From an uncultured Methanomassiliicoccales archaeon (GTDB lineage Archaea; Thermoplasmatota; Thermoplasmata; Methanomassiliicoccales; Methanomethylophilaceae): 64,000 nt of DNA. Each line of letters begins with the position of its first letter. The first letter of the stretch is position 1. Shown here piece by piece: positions 8,401-16,825 of the stretch. The stretch lies in the NCBI GenBank assembly GCA_959597175.1, contig CAUFXM010000007.1:1-64000 (forward strand), read 5' to 3'. Below the pieces are notes generated by a model. That model ran no database searches and was not told where the DNA came from. It saw only the letters and a list, made by a program, of their open reading frames with translations. The translations under genes were made by a program, and so were the position numbers.

Positions 8401-9350
8401 CATCTCTCTCGCTCAAGGAGCTCAACAAGCTGCCCGTCAGGCTCGCCAGCGGGCACAGGCTCTGCGCCGGATGCGCCGAGTCCATAATCGTGAAGCAGAT
8501 CCTGATGGGCACATCCGACCCTGTGGCAGTCTCGCTGTCCACGGGATGCCTGGAGGTCTCCACCACGGTGTTCCCGTACACGTCCTGGAACACCCCGTAC
8601 ATCCACACGGCGTTCGGGAACGGCGCAGCCACCTGCGCGGGTCTCGAGACCGCATACACCGCCCTGAAGAAGAAGGGCAAGATCAAGGGCGAGATGAAGT
8701 TCGTGAACTTCGCGGGAGACGGTGCCACATACGACATCGGGCTCCAGGCCCTGTCCGGTGCGATGGAGAGGGGGCACCGCATGATGTACGTCTGTCTGAA
8801 CAACGAGGCGTACATGAACACCGGTATCCAGAGGTCCTCGGCGACCACCCTCGGTGCGTCCACCACCACATCCTGGGCGGGATCCGTCCAGTCCGGTAAG
8901 AAGGAGTTCTCCAAGGACATGACCGCCGTGATGGTTGCCCACAACATCCCCTATGTCGCCCAGGTGTCCCCCCACAATTGGAGGGACACGGTCACGAAGG
9001 CGTCCAAGGGATTCGCCGCGGATGGGCCCAGCTTCATCAACTCGATCTCCCCCTGCCCCAGGGGATGGAGGTTCCCCTCCGACGAGACCATCAACATGGC
9101 CCGCCTGGCCGTGGAGACCTGCGTCTGGCCCCTCTTCGAGGTCGTCGACGGTCAGTACGCTCTGACCGCCGAGAGCTCCAGGATCGCGGACGGCAAGGTG
9201 GAGAAGAAGCCCGTCACTGACTGGCTCACCGCCCAGGGGAGGTTCAAGCACCTCATGCAGGACAGGTGGGAGCCCATCGCCGAGGCCTACCAGGATGAGG
9301 TGGACAGGCGCTGGAAGAAGCTGGTCAAGCTCTCCGAGACCGAGTTCTGA
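8397..9350 (+). CDS. porB: pyruvate:ferredoxin oxidoreductase, beta subunit
   Basis: 317 residues. The beta subunit carries most of the TPP site: GHRLCAGCAES (cluster-ligand region), AGDGATYDIGLQALSGAMERG (GDG...N-type TPP/Mg motif) and VCLNNEAYMNTGIQRSS. The ATG overlaps the porA stop by 3 nt. A hairpin at 9372-9388 followed by a pyrimidine-rich tract closes the operon. Confidence 0.95.
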   Translation: MTSLSLKELNKLPVRLASGHRLCAGCAESIIVKQILMGTSDPVAVSLSTGCLEVSTTVFPYTSWNTPYIHTAFGNGAATCAGLETAYTALKKKGKIKGEMKFVNFAGDGATYDIGLQALSGAMERGHRMMYVCLNNEAYMNTGIQRSSATTLGASTTTSWAGSVQSGKKEFSKDMTAVMVAHNIPYVAQVSPHNWRDTVTKASKGFAADGPSFINSISPCPRGWRFPSDETINMARLAVETCVWPLFEVVDGQYALTAESSRIADGKVEKKPVTDWLTAQGRFKHLMQDRWEPIAEAYQDEVDRRWKKLVKLSETEF

Positions 9351-9371
9351 CACAATCGACAAAACCATTTA

Positions 9372-9388
9372 CCGTCCCTCCGGGACGG
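9372..9388 (+). terminator. hairpin after porB
   Basis: Seven-base-pair stem ccgtccc/gggacgg with a 3-nt loop, followed by a pyrimidine tract ending in tcttttc. Confidence 0.6.
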
Positions 9389-9536
9389 GTTCCCTTCCCA
9401 TCTTTTCGAAGACCAAAACGGTTCGACGGCGACTCAGAAACCTCGTCGTCGGAACGGCATCCCATGAGGTCGCGTACAGATCAGTTCAAGCGAGATGATG
9501 CGGCCTCTCGGCCACGAGATGAGATGAAGAAGTGGC

Positions 9537-9655
9537 TGACAGCGTGTCTGAGTTCCCGTACGCTTGCGCAATACAGTACAGACAGATACGCGGGCGGACT
9601 TTACTTCCGGGTTCGGGATGGGACCGGGTGTGACCCCGCCGCTATGGCCGTCATA
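9537..9655 (-). rRNA. rrf: 5S ribosomal RNA
   Basis: The minus strand reads as a classic 5S RNA: ...GGCCATAGCGGCGGGG, CCCATCCCGAACCCGGAAG, then ...TACTGTATTGCGCAAGC and a closing GGAACTCAGACACGCTGTCA. The ends pair as TGACGGC/GCTGTCA (one G-U), which sets the boundaries to within a few bases. No 16S or 23S gene is adjacent, so this is an orphan 5S, as seen in Thermoplasmata-related archaea where rRNA genes are scattered. A TATA element lies about 28 nt upstream. Confidence 0.93.
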
Positions 9656-9678
9656 CCGAAACATGGGATATCTGCAAA

Positions 9679-9686
9679 GTATTTAA
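9679..9686 (-). promoter_or_regulatory. TATA box of the 5S rRNA gene
   Basis: Minus-strand ttaaatac is centred about 28 nt before the predicted 5S 5' end, the normal archaeal spacing. It shows that the 5S gene has its own promoter. Confidence 0.7.
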
Positions 9687-9714
9687 TGGTTTGCATTTGG
9701 CCCCGATACCGTGT

Positions 9715-10440
9715 TCAAGCTACCAGCATGTACACCAGGAGACCGACCAGAGCGCCAATGATGGCCGTGGAGCAGTTGTTGGTGTACTTGGATATGTATC
9801 CGGGGTTCTCCAGGACGGCACCGAAGACGCTGTCGAGGAGGTTCCCCAGTACACCCATGGCGAACGGGATCAGCAGCATCCAGCTGAGCGATTCGGTGAG
9901 GACGAACCAGCCGAGTATGGCCACCATCAGTGCCGCGAACGTCGATACTACGGTGCCGGTCTTGGAAACGCCTCCGTTCACGCCCGGCTCGACCCTCTCG
10001 AAGCTCGTGATCATGTATACGTTGCGGTCCTTGATCCCGACCTCGCTGGCGATCGTGTCGGCTCCGGCAACGGTGATCGTGGAGATGAACATGACCGCGA
10101 AGGCCGTCTGGTCGAGCAGGCCGAGGCATTCCAGGGCGACGGCGATGCACGGGGGGAGACCCACCCCAAGCACGTTCTTCCAGGTGCGCTCCCCCAGCTC
10201 CCCTTCCTGCAGACCCTGCGCTTTCTTCCGGTCGAAGTCACGCATGGTCGCCACGAAGCCGGCTATGGTGAAGACCGTCAGGAGGAAGAATGCGTTGATG
10301 GAGGCGAAGACGCCCACGAACGCCCCGACGAGGAACGACGCGACTGCGCCGCCTCTTGTGAGGCAATGGAGCATGTACGCCAGCACGGACAGGGCCGCCG
10401 ACAGCACGATGGCCATGACGACCAGGAAGGTTATCTCCAT
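9715..10440 (-). CDS. DUF92 (TIGR00297) integral membrane protein
   Basis: 241 residues with about six hydrophobic segments. Family features include AVASFLVGAFVGV near the start, RDFDRKKAQGL in a cytoplasmic loop, ADTIASEVGIKDRN and GVSKTGTVVSTFAALMVA. DUF92 proteins are related to the plant VTE6 phytyl-phosphate kinase and may act in archaeal polyprenyl-lipid metabolism, but the archaeal substrate is not established. It lies downstream of the UPF0200/pyrBI group on the same strand, 35 nt after the 93-residue gene. Confidence 0.85.
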   Translation of the reverse strand: MEITFLVVMAIVLSAALSVLAYMLHCLTRGGAVASFLVGAFVGVFASINAFFLLTVFTIAGFVATMRDFDRKKAQGLQEGELGERTWKNVLGVGLPPCIAVALECLGLLDQTAFAVMFISTITVAGADTIASEVGIKDRNVYMITSFERVEPGVNGGVSKTGTVVSTFAALMVAILGWFVLTESLSWMLLIPFAMGVLGNLLDSVFGAVLENPGYISKYTNNCSTAIIGALVGLLVYMLVA

Positions 10441-10475
10441 ATTGCCCGTAATGTGCCAGCAGAATTAAACGTTGT

Positions 10476-10757
10476 TCAACGTCGTTCTTCCGTCCTCAGG
10501 GATTCCAGGATGTCAGTTGCGTACTTCACGCAGAGTTTCTTGTCCTCCAGGGGGAAGAACATGACCTTGCCCTGGGGGTAGAGCGTGGTCTCCATGCCGT
10601 TCCACACGAAGACCAGCATCATGTCGTCCTGCTGCCTTATCTCGCAACCGTCCGACCGGAGCTTCTCGGCAGCCCGTCCGATGTCTATGTCCATGACATC
10701 GGCGGAAACGGCCATCAGGGCCTTCCCCCCGCAGAGTCTGGCGGTGGTGAACTTCAC
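10476..10757 (-). CDS. small conserved-looking protein, possible TBP-half-like fold
   Basis: 93 residues from a GTG start that overlaps the stop of the UPF0200 gene (GTGA), so translation is probably coupled. I do not recognise it firmly. The C-terminal part (METTLYPQGKVMFFPLEDKKLCVKYATDIL) has the strand-turn-strand-helix pattern of one repeat of TATA-binding protein (compare the family pattern xxLIFxSGKxVxTGAKsxED), but this is pattern matching only. Cytosolic, no membrane segment. Neighbours suggest a nucleotide-related role. Confidence 0.55.
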   Translation of the reverse strand: MKFTTARLCGGKALMAVSADVMDIDIGRAAEKLRSDGCEIRQQDDMMLVFVWNGMETTLYPQGKVMFFPLEDKKLCVKYATDILESLRTEERR

Positions 10758-11275
10758 AGCAGGCCCTCCAGAACTGAGCGGACCCTGGAGTGGAAGGTCT
10801 CCAGGTCAGAGTCGTTGAGCACCATCACGTCGGCGAGGGCCAGAACGTCCGAAAGCCCCCATCCCATCTCGCGGGCGTCGCGGGCGTCGAAATCGGAGAG
10901 GTCGCGGGGCGCATCGTCCCTCCCGCGTCTCACGAGCCTCTCGTAGCGGTCGGAGGGCGATGCGTAGATCCCGACGATCCTCACATCGTCGCTGAGTCCC
11001 CTGTATGAGCGGACCTCGTCCATGCTCCTGCACCCGTCTACCAGGAACAGGTCCCCATGCATGCGCTCGAGAGCGCGTCTCGCCCACACATCCTTTCCGA
11101 GCTCCTTGCGCTGCGAGTCTGCGAAGGCCCCCACGGACAACCCGGTGCCGGACTCCGCATGGAACTCCCTGACGATGTCCCCCATGCGGAGGAAGGGGAT
11201 GCCCATCGAACGGGCGACCCCCAGGAGCTCCTCCTTGCCCGCACCGGGCATGCCCGCAATCAGCAGGATCCTCAT
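10754..11275 (-). CDS. UPF0200 family P-loop kinase-like protein
   Basis: 173 residues. Walker A is GMPGAGKEEL, close to adenylate or dephospho-CoA kinases, followed by GIPFLRMGDIVREFHAE and LVDGCRSMDEV. The family (UPF0200, distant dephospho-CoA kinase relatives) is widespread in archaea without an assigned substrate; a nucleotide or small-molecule kinase is likely. It lies 4 nt downstream of pyrI and overlaps the next gene, forming a leftward run pyrB-pyrI-UPF0200-93aa. Confidence 0.8.
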   Translation of the reverse strand: MRILLIAGMPGAGKEELLGVARSMGIPFLRMGDIVREFHAESGTGLSVGAFADSQRKELGKDVWARRALERMHGDLFLVDGCRSMDEVRSYRGLSDDVRIVGIYASPSDRYERLVRRGRDDAPRDLSDFDARDAREMGWGLSDVLALADVMVLNDSDLETFHSRVRSVLEGLL

Positions 11276-11279
11276 CGGA

Positions 11280-11759
11280 TCACAGCAGGTTGTCGGAGAT
11301 GTTCGTCAGCATGCGGTCGCAGTAGCAGCATCTCAGCTGCGGCGGGTGCCTGCTGACGACGGTGAATTCGGGGCTGACCGGTTCGCCGCGGTTGGTGATG
11401 CAGTTGGGGTTGCTGCACTTCGCCAGTCCGACGACGTGGTCCTCCAGGCGGACCTGGTACTTCTCTGCGACGTAGAAGTCGCGGATGATGGCGATCGTCG
11501 CGTCAGGTGCGATGAGGGCGATCTTGTCCACGGTCTTGGAGTCGAGCTCCCTGTCCTCGATCTTGATGATGTCCTTCCACTCGGTGGTCTTGGCGGAGAT
11601 GACATGCATCCCTATGCTTATCGACGAGTCGATGTTGTTCTCGTTGACACCGAGTATCTTCATGACGTTGAGCGCCTGTCCGCAGGTGATATGGTCTATG
11701 ACCGTCCCGTTCCTGATGGGCGCAAGCTTGACCTCCTTTATCTGTCCTCCCTCAACCAT
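11280..11759 (-). CDS. pyrI: aspartate carbamoyltransferase regulatory subunit
   Basis: 159 residues. PyrI carries the allosteric nucleotide site and a zinc domain that holds the catalytic trimers together. The zinc ligands are visible as CSNPNC (C-x4-C) and CCYCD (C-x2-C). The N-terminal allosteric part includes GTVIDHITCGQALNVMKILG. Its start overlaps the pyrB stop by 8 nt, so the catalytic and regulatory chains are coupled. Confidence 0.96.
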   Translation of the reverse strand: MVEGGQIKEVKLAPIRNGTVIDHITCGQALNVMKILGVNENNIDSSISIGMHVISAKTTEWKDIIKIEDRELDSKTVDKIALIAPDATIAIIRDFYVAEKYQVRLEDHVVGLAKCSNPNCITNRGEPVSPEFTVVSRHPPQLRCCYCDRMLTNISDNLL

Positions 11760-12687
11760 CTATCTCACCTCCGAGTATGGCGCAGAGAAGCGCCATCCTC
11801 ACCGGCACCCCGTTGAACGCCTGTCTGAAGTACCTGGCGTGGGGCGTGGTGTCGACCTCCTGGGCGATCTCGTCCACCCTGGGCAGGGGGTGCATGACGA
11901 TTAGGTCGCTCTTGGCCTCCCTCAGGATGGCGTTGTCGATCCTGTAGGTCCCGGCGACCTTGCTGTACTCCGTGGGGTCCGGGAACCTCTCCTTCTGTAT
12001 CCTGGTGACGTAGAGGACGTCCGCCTGGTCGATCACATCCGTGAGCTCCGCGGTCTTAGTCGGATGGCAGCCCTTCTCCTCAAGATGGTCGACTATGTCC
12101 TGGGGCATCTGCAGGGACTCGGGGGCCACGAGCGTGAGCTTGGCACCGAACATGGTCAGCGCGTCAGCCAGCGAGTGGACGGTCCTGCCGTACTTCAGGT
12201 CCCCGACCAGCACGATGTTCAGGCCTTCGAGGGTGCCCTTTGCCTCCCTCATGGTGAACAGGTCGAGGAGCGTCTGCGTGGGATGGGAGCCCGCGCCGTC
12301 CCCGGCGTTGATGACGGGGTTGATCGAACAGTTGGCGGCGAGCCTGGCGGCACCTTCGTAGGGATGCCTCAGGACGATGAGGTCGCAGTACGCGTCCACC
12401 ATCCTGATGGTGTCGGCCAGGGTCTCCCCCTTCGCTATGGACGTCATGGACATCTCCGACACGTCTATGACGTCGCAGCCAAGCCTGTAGGCCGCGCTCT
12501 CGAAAGAGAGCTTGGTGCGTGTGGATGGCTCGAAGAACAGGTTTCCGAGAATCTTGCCGTCCAGGGCGCGCTTGGTCTTCTCGCCCATGGCGTACGGCAC
12601 CATCTTCTCGGACAGGTCCAGTATGTCCGAGATCTGGTCCTTTGTGAGGTCCCTTATGGAGACCACGTCCTTGTCGTAAAGGTCCAT
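11752..12687 (-). CDS. pyrB: aspartate carbamoyltransferase catalytic subunit
   Basis: 311 residues, the normal length. First committed step of pyrimidine synthesis: carbamoyl phosphate + aspartate to N-carbamoylaspartate. Motifs: carbamoyl-phosphate loop FEPSTRTKLSFE, GAGSHPTQTLLDLFT, and aspartate-side MHPLPRVDEI. ATG 12687 is chosen because residues before it show no homology and a minus-strand TATA (ctttaaac, about 12708-12715) lies ~25 nt upstream, giving a nearly leaderless mRNA. Confidence 0.96.
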   Translation of the reverse strand: MDLYDKDVVSIRDLTKDQISDILDLSEKMVPYAMGEKTKRALDGKILGNLFFEPSTRTKLSFESAAYRLGCDVIDVSEMSMTSIAKGETLADTIRMVDAYCDLIVLRHPYEGAARLAANCSINPVINAGDGAGSHPTQTLLDLFTMREAKGTLEGLNIVLVGDLKYGRTVHSLADALTMFGAKLTLVAPESLQMPQDIVDHLEEKGCHPTKTAELTDVIDQADVLYVTRIQKERFPDPTEYSKVAGTYRIDNAILREAKSDLIVMHPLPRVDEIAQEVDTTPHARYFRQAFNGVPVRMALLCAILGGEIDG

Positions 12688-12821
12688 GCTGAGTGTATCG
12701 TCAGCGGTGTTTAAAGGCTCTTGGTGGCCAGGGGCGGGAGCCCCATGCCTTGGCGGTCTCCATCGGACCGCACCGTCCCTTCCAGACCTGTTATATCCAG
12801 CCATCTGCATCGTAAGGGGCG

Positions 12822-13778
12822 ATGAACACTAGGAACGTCGGTATCATGGGGGTCGCGGCGATCATGATTGTGGCCTGTCTCCTATACTCGTGGGTGCAGT
12901 ACGGCGATGACGGTGTCGACGAGACGCAGGACGAGACATTCGACGGGACATGGTATCCCGTCTACAGCTACAGGACCGGCCTGGAGGCCGAGATCATCCT
13001 GCCGGAGAGCTTCGAGGTGGTCTCGGGGGACGGTGTGGTGACGATGAGCGCGGAAGGCGTCTCCCGGTCATTCGCGATTGTCTCGGACCATGAGGCGGTG
13101 TCGTCGGACGGATACCAGAGCCAGCTGTATCTGGAGGACGGGACGCTGTATCTGATCCAGATGTACTCGGACCCAGACCTGCACGGTCTCATCTACATCG
13201 CCATGTCGGGCGACAGCCGTGCCACGCTCCCCAGCGATCCCGTGGACATATCCGGCGCATCGTACGACGTCACGGTCAGGATGTGCAACGGCGTGGAGTT
13301 CCGCAAGACCGTGGCCGAGGGCGTCCTGGCGGTGGACACCCATTCGTTCCACATAGCCAAGGGCACGGTATCCTTCGGCAGCTCCGACATGTCGTTCACC
13401 GGTTTCGTGAAGACAGACGGGACAAGGGTCGTGGTCACCGGGTACTCGGAGAGGGACGGAGCGTACTATCCGTTCAACATGGTCCTCGATGACGGGGTGA
13501 TGTTCTCGGCTACCGGGTCCCCCGGGTCCCAGTACACCTACGCCGGCAGTTCGGACGGGTTCTCTACCGATATGACCGACGGAGAGGCCGCCCTGGGCGA
13601 CGAGACGCTGGAAGTGCATCTGGAGGACGGTCTCGTCAACATCATCAACGACAGGGCGTTCTACCCTGGATCGGTCGTCTGGACCCTCGGCGACGACCTC
13701 GTCCTCTTCGGATTCTGGTCGGTGCTGGCGTACGACGGTTCGGGGTACGTGTTCCTGGCCCAGAACATCATGGCATGA
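12822..13778 (+). CDS. membrane-anchored extracytoplasmic protein, unknown function
   Basis: 318 residues. A single N-terminal hydrophobic segment (VGIMGVAAIMIVACLLY) precedes an acidic linker (DDGVDETQDETFDG) and a long beta-rich region with repeated strand-turn patterns, e.g. GSSDMSFTGFVKTDGTRVVV. This looks like a secreted beta-propeller or beta-barrel-like surface protein, but I cannot name a family. A TATA-like ttatat at 12791-12796 lies 26-31 nt before the ATG. The architecture resembles the protein at 113-655, so the two could be distant paralogues of a lineage-specific surface family. Confidence 0.65.
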   Translation: MNTRNVGIMGVAAIMIVACLLYSWVQYGDDGVDETQDETFDGTWYPVYSYRTGLEAEIILPESFEVVSGDGVVTMSAEGVSRSFAIVSDHEAVSSDGYQSQLYLEDGTLYLIQMYSDPDLHGLIYIAMSGDSRATLPSDPVDISGASYDVTVRMCNGVEFRKTVAEGVLAVDTHSFHIAKGTVSFGSSDMSFTGFVKTDGTRVVVTGYSERDGAYYPFNMVLDDGVMFSATGSPGSQYTYAGSSDGFSTDMTDGEAALGDETLEVHLEDGLVNIINDRAFYPGSVVWTLGDDLVLFGFWSVLAYDGSGYVFLAQNIMA

Positions 13779-13865
13779 GCCCATCGCCCTCCGGGGCATC
13801 AGCAACGGGTGCCCCGGACCCGCGAGGTCGGAAGGTTGATATCCAATCCCTCCGTCGCAGGGGCC

Positions 13866-15560
13866 ATGTTAGATATCGTCGCCAGGTCCCAGAGGGGAAG
13901 GGTCTGCGAATATTCCAGGGACGGCGCCGTTCTGGTGACCCCTGCGATGATCGGGTCCGAAACGGAAGGTCCTGTTCGCATCACGGGGGGAGACGGGGGA
14001 AGGACCCTGTTCCTCATGGGGTCGGAGGTCCCGTTGGAACGCGGGCTCCTCACCACCGCATCTTCGGGGATGGCATCCGAACCGGTCGTCGTGGACGGGG
14101 TGGAGGTCGTGAGGCTGCCCCTCCCAGAGAACCTGGTGATCGACGAGTCGGCGGAGGTCGTCGTCGTCCCCAACGCATACGAGCTCAGGAAGGATCCGCG
14201 CCGCATCGTGGACACGGTCGTGAGGCTCAGGGAGGCGGCGGGGTTCGGAAGGCTCCTGTGCATGCTGGGCATCGGCGAGCCGTCGACCGTCGCCATCCTC
14301 TCATACATGGGGGTCGATGTCTTCGATGACTCCCTGGCAAGGGCCGCCGGTGTCAACGGCATCCGCCTTCTGCCGGAGGCGGAGGTCAGCACAGGCTCGG
14401 ACGAGTCCGATGGCAACATCTCGGACATGGATGCAGAGCTGGCGAAGGTTCGCATGTTCATCCGTGCCGACAGGCTCAGGGAGCTCGCGGATCAGCGCTC
14501 GTTTTCGTCCCCATCAAACGTTGCACTGCTCAGGCTGTACGATCAGAACGCCTACGCCTACGCAGAGGAGGCATGCTCCATGGTCGGGTGCAGGTTCTGC
14601 TGCAACTCCACCCAGGCCATAAGACGTCCCGACCTAAGGAGATACAGGGATAGGATTTCAGAGTACAGGAAGCCGGACCACAAGAGGATCCTCCTCCTGC
14701 TGCCCTGCTCAGCCAAGAAGCCGTATCACATCTCGAAGACCCACAGGGCGTTCGCTTCGGCGATTCACACGGCCCAGCATGACACCCTCGTTCACGAGGT
14801 CATAGTCACGTCCCCCCTGGGGATGGTCCCCAGGGAGCTGGACGCATGCTATCCTGCCAACTCGTACGACATCCCAGTCACCGGCGAGTGGAAGTGCGAG
14901 GAGAGGAGGATGATCCGCGAGATGGTCGGTTCGCTCATCCAGCAGGGGTATGACAAGGTCGTCTGTCATCTGGGCGACGACTACGAGCTCGTGGAGGGGC
15001 TGGCCGATATGGAGTGCACCGTCGTGGGGGACCCGACGTCGCCCAAATCGCTGGAGAACCTCGACCGGACGCTCAGGCAGGCCGCCAAGGGCATGGAACC
15101 GGTGGACTACCTCGTCGACAGGAACGCTCTCGCCCGCAACCTGTTGGAGTTCCAGTTCGGGAGGGAGGTGTCCGATGTCCTCATGGATGAGAACACCTAC
15201 GCCATAGGCAAGTTCCCCTACTGGAAGTACATAAGGGAGGATCCGGAGGACAGGAAGAGGAAGGTCCAGGTGGGCATGATGACCCCCGAGAGGGGAATGG
15301 TCTCTCTCACATTGGAGGGAGCGGAGATGGTCGCGCCGACCGGTCACGGTGTGGTGGAGATGACGGATTTCGAGCTCAAGGGCAACCTGTTCGCAGTGGG
15401 GGTGGTAAGCGCGGACCCGGGGATCCGTATCGGGGACGAGGCGATCATCATGTGCAACGGCAAGGTCCGCGGCGTCGGCGTCGCGATGATGTGCGGACGT
15501 GAGATGACCGATCTCAAGAGAGGGATCGCGGTCAAGGTCCGCCACAAGGTAAAGGTCTGA
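13866..15560 (+). CDS. arcS: archaeosine synthase ArcS
   Basis: 564 residues. ArcS acts on preQ0 at position 15 of archaeal tRNAs in archaeosine formation. It is a TGT paralogue: an N-terminal TGT-like part, the cluster CSMVGCRFCC (C-x4-C-x2-C), the ArcS signature LLPCSAKKPYHISKTH, and a C-terminal PUA domain (residues ~480-564; GDEAIIMCNGKVRGVGVAMM). ATG 13866 fits the usual TGT-family start (MLDIVARSQRGR); an in-frame GTG at 13809 would add 19 poorly conserved residues. A strong terminator follows at 15592-15635. Confidence 0.9.
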   Translation: MLDIVARSQRGRVCEYSRDGAVLVTPAMIGSETEGPVRITGGDGGRTLFLMGSEVPLERGLLTTASSGMASEPVVVDGVEVVRLPLPENLVIDESAEVVVVPNAYELRKDPRRIVDTVVRLREAAGFGRLLCMLGIGEPSTVAILSYMGVDVFDDSLARAAGVNGIRLLPEAEVSTGSDESDGNISDMDAELAKVRMFIRADRLRELADQRSFSSPSNVALLRLYDQNAYAYAEEACSMVGCRFCCNSTQAIRRPDLRRYRDRISEYRKPDHKRILLLLPCSAKKPYHISKTHRAFASAIHTAQHDTLVHEVIVTSPLGMVPRELDACYPANSYDIPVTGEWKCEERRMIREMVGSLIQQGYDKVVCHLGDDYELVEGLADMECTVVGDPTSPKSLENLDRTLRQAAKGMEPVDYLVDRNALARNLLEFQFGREVSDVLMDENTYAIGKFPYWKYIREDPEDRKRKVQVGMMTPERGMVSLTLEGAEMVAPTGHGVVEMTDFELKGNLFAVGVVSADPGIRIGDEAIIMCNGKVRGVGVAMMCGREMTDLKRGIAVKVRHKVKV

Positions 15561-15591
15561 ACCGACCGAAGATCCCGGGGGGTTTTCGGAG

Positions 15592-15635
15592 GTCCTCGGG
15601 ACATAGCCAGACGTCCCGGGGACCCGCATCTTTTT
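15592..15635 (+). terminator. terminator of arcS
   Basis: An 11-bp stem (15592-15602 with 15613-15623, one G-T pair) is followed by a T run at 15631-15635. Confidence 0.75.
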
Positions 15636-15656
15636 CGGTCCACCCCCTGGATTCCG

Positions 15657-15668
15657 TTTAAGTACTCA
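15657..15668 (+). promoter_or_regulatory. TATA-like element before a candidate small RNA
   Basis: gtttaagtactc sits in a gap with no plus-strand gene ahead of it. The next plus-strand structure is a terminator-like hairpin at about 15730-15787, which implies a short transcript. Confidence 0.5.
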
Positions 15669-15687
15669 TCCAGGGATTTTACAATCA

Positions 15688-15790
15688 CAGGCAACAAGTG
15701 TGCATCACCCGCTGCGCTTGGATGCCATCGGAGCGGTCGGATTTTCATCCATCCATCCTATCCATCCCCGGCCGCTCCGGGTTTTTTCCA
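15688..15790 (+). ncRNA. candidate small non-coding RNA
   Basis: This ~100-nt stretch lies between the arcS terminator and the convergent DUF368 gene. It has a TATA-like element ~25 nt upstream of its assumed 5' end, a small hairpin with gcatc/gatgc arms (15703-15724), and a final hairpin with arms cggagcgg (15729-15736) and ccgctccg (15772-15779) followed by a T6 run (15782-15787). No start codon opens a convincing ORF. The boundaries are inferred from promoter and terminator positions, not from homology; it could instead be an arcS 3' processing product. Confidence 0.4.
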
Positions 15791-15791
15791 C

Positions 15792-16706
15792 TCAGTTTCC
15801 CGACAGCGAATCAGATACGGTGTCCTCTGCGTATCTCCTGGAGACCTTGCTGAGCACGATGCCGAACACCAGTCCGGCCACGATCCCCACGACGGATGCA
15901 GGGACCATCACGCCGGCGTCCACGTCCGCCATGCTCTGGGCAGCCTGTACGGCGACGGTGACGACCGACCCGGCTGTCATCCCGAGTATGCAGAAGTACG
16001 TGGACCTGCGGTGGTTGCGCATGAACCAGTCCACGATCCTGGAGAGTCCCAGCACGCCGACGATGAGGCCGATTCCAATAGGGATGAGCGCGGTGATTCT
16101 GTCTACGATCAGCGACATGTCCATGTCGCCGACGAGGTCCATCAGCGGGGTGTACAGGCCGATGGCCAGGAGTATCGCGGCTCCGCTGAGGCCCGGGACG
16201 ATTTTGGAAAGGGCCACGACGACCCCGATCACGAACAGGAGGACCACGTCTGCCGCGTCCATCTCCACCAGCGAGATCCCTGAGTCGGACGATCCGAGGA
16301 AGAGGAACGAGACCATCACCGCGGCTCCGATGATGCACGCGGCGATGTTCCAGCCGGTCGGCTTGACCGTCCCGTCGTCGGACCCCTCGCGGCTCAGCCT
16401 GTAGATGTCTGGGAGCTGGCACAGGATGAGGGTGGCGAAGAAGAACATCATGGCGACCTCCCAGTCCTGGAGGAGGGCGTCTATGCCCACGGCGCATATG
16501 ACCAGGCCGACCACTATCCCGAGTCCGAGGGGTATGACGAACCCGAGGTCCTTCAGCAGCTTCTGCCTGATGTTGGCCAGATCGGATATCAGCCTCTCGT
16601 ACACACCGAAAATGACAGCTATGATACCGCCGCTGGCGCCGGGCATCATGGACATGATCCCGACCAGGGCGCCGACGAGGAAGTCCTTCGCAGCCTTGAT
16701 ACCCAT
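15792..16706 (-). CDS. DUF368 family membrane protein
   Basis: 304 residues with about eight hydrophobic helices. DUF368 hallmarks are the two internally related PG(A/L)SG motifs, MMPGASGGIIAVIFGVYE near the N-terminus and KIVPGLSGAAILLAIGLYTP in the second half. Family members have been linked to polyprenyl-phosphate lipid translocation (undecaprenyl-phosphate flippases in bacteria); in an archaeon the carrier would be dolichyl phosphate, which is inference. ATG 16706 has a minus-strand TATA (ctttataac) about 25 nt upstream. Confidence 0.88.
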   Translation of the reverse strand: MGIKAAKDFLVGALVGIMSMMPGASGGIIAVIFGVYERLISDLANIRQKLLKDLGFVIPLGLGIVVGLVICAVGIDALLQDWEVAMMFFFATLILCQLPDIYRLSREGSDDGTVKPTGWNIAACIIGAAVMVSFLFLGSSDSGISLVEMDAADVVLLFVIGVVVALSKIVPGLSGAAILLAIGLYTPLMDLVGDMDMSLIVDRITALIPIGIGLIVGVLGLSRIVDWFMRNHRRSTYFCILGMTAGSVVTVAVQAAQSMADVDAGVMVPASVVGIVAGLVFGIVLSKVSRRYAEDTVSDSLSGN

Positions 16707-16825
16707 GCAGCGGCAATCGGCTATCGCGTTATAAAGTGGGCGGTGCCGTTGGTCAGTCCATCCGCGGGGCAGCGGTCCGGCATCACCCAAATTGTCTATA
16801 TTACGTCGGTCATCATGTGCACATC

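Noticed and set aside
9464..10468. Plus-strand open frame across the 5S rRNA and DUF92 genes
   Set aside because: It covers the 5S rRNA gene and is antisense to DUF92; no domain is recognisable.
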